A stretch of 64,000 nt of DNA. Source: Rhodeus uyekii (lineage: Eukaryota; Chordata; Actinopteri; Cypriniformes; Acheilognathidae). The stretch lies in NCBI GenBank assembly GCA_037043235.1, contig JAWRVZ010000104.1:682001-746000 (forward strand), written 5' to 3'. Below the pieces are notes generated by a model, which ran no database searches, was not told the DNA's origin, and saw nothing but the letters and a program-made list of their open reading frames with translations. The translations under genes and the position numbers were made by a program. Of this stretch, positions 61,044 through 64,000 are shown piece by piece. Position 1 is the stretch's first letter. Each line of letters opens with the position of its first letter.

Positions 61044-61161
61044 CATCGCACACACATACAGTTTGAATTTAAGGAGAAGGCTGCGTTAACATATGTGACG
61101 TAAAGAATAATCATGAAACTGATTGGTTTATACATCTGTTCGTCACATGTTCTTCAACTTC

Positions 61162-61212
61162 ATTGGCTAATGTTGTTTCTTAGCCTCTATTGGGCGGGGC
61201 TACCTTTTCAAA
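61162..61212 (+). promoter_or_regulatory. hmmr: Probable hmmr cell-cycle promoter (two CCAAT boxes, GC box, CHR-like)
   Basis: Inverted CCAAT boxes (ATTGG) lie at 61162-61166 and 61189-61193. GGGCGGGGC is at 61192-61200, and TTCAAA, the complement of the CHR core TTTGAA, is at 61207-61212. This arrangement resembles NF-Y plus CHR promoters of G2/M genes, which suits HMMR. Motif reading only. Confidence 0.5.
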
Positions 61213-61337
61213 ATTTCAGCGGGTGTAAGCTAATAGTTGTTGACGCTCCATCGAATTGATGTTTTAACGTTGAAGTTTTAAACTATTCAAGTTTTTCCAC
61301 AGTTTGCGGAATAGTCTTTCGACCAGTCTTATCAGTC

Positions 61338-64000
<2,663 letters not shown>

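Overview
This window is vertebrate nuclear DNA from a teleost fish, most likely a cyprinid or a close relative. The evidence is multi-exon genes with GT-AG introns, fish-type coding sequences, and many teleost repeat families: Kolobok, Harbinger, hAT and pogo-like MITEs, an L2 LINE, and a tRNA-derived SINE with an L2-like tail. Species and chromosome cannot be read from the sequence.

Six protein-coding genes are supported by exon-by-exon reading. acsl4 (+, last four coding exons, 490-2292) converges on nxt2 (-, complete, 3936-4871). nxt2 is divergent from psmd10/gankyrin (+, complete, 6021-7719). A repeat-filled intergenic island of about 14 kb (8.1-22.2 kb) follows. Then come xiap (+, coding 24177-27739, probable non-coding first exon ending at 22558), stag2 (+, coding 36155-58387, 33 coding exons, 1269 codons, probable non-coding first exon ending at 29319) and the 5' part of hmmr (+, from 61338 past the window end). 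All splice junctions I placed keep the reading frame. One xiap intron, and probably one hmmr intron, uses a GC rather than GT donor.

The intergenic island holds a decayed duplication of the psmd10 3' flank, a 30-bp minisatellite, an L2 LINE on the minus strand (12031 to about 16580) interrupted by an RTE-type LINE, a SINE fragment and a hAT-like element, then a Ty3/gypsy remnant, a hAT transposase remnant and a broken Tc1 element. The stag2 introns hold paired copies of two TA-target transposon families and a composite hairpin-ended repeat of about 3.3 kb. That repeat carries a Harbinger-like MITE, which in turn carries a hAT-like MITE with a perfect 8-bp target duplication.

The genes do not form a functional operon-like system. 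They are housekeeping or cell-cycle genes: lipid activation, mRNA export, proteasome assembly, apoptosis inhibition, cohesin, and spindle/hyaluronan receptor. Five of the six match genes on human Xq22-q25, so the neighbourhood is a conserved syntenic block; hmmr (human 5q) is the outsider. I found no CRISPR array, rRNA gene, independent tRNA gene or bacterial-type system, and no convincing new biological system. The most useful observations concern non-canonical splicing, a substitution in the XIAP BIR3 groove, and nested transposon histories that can be read directly.
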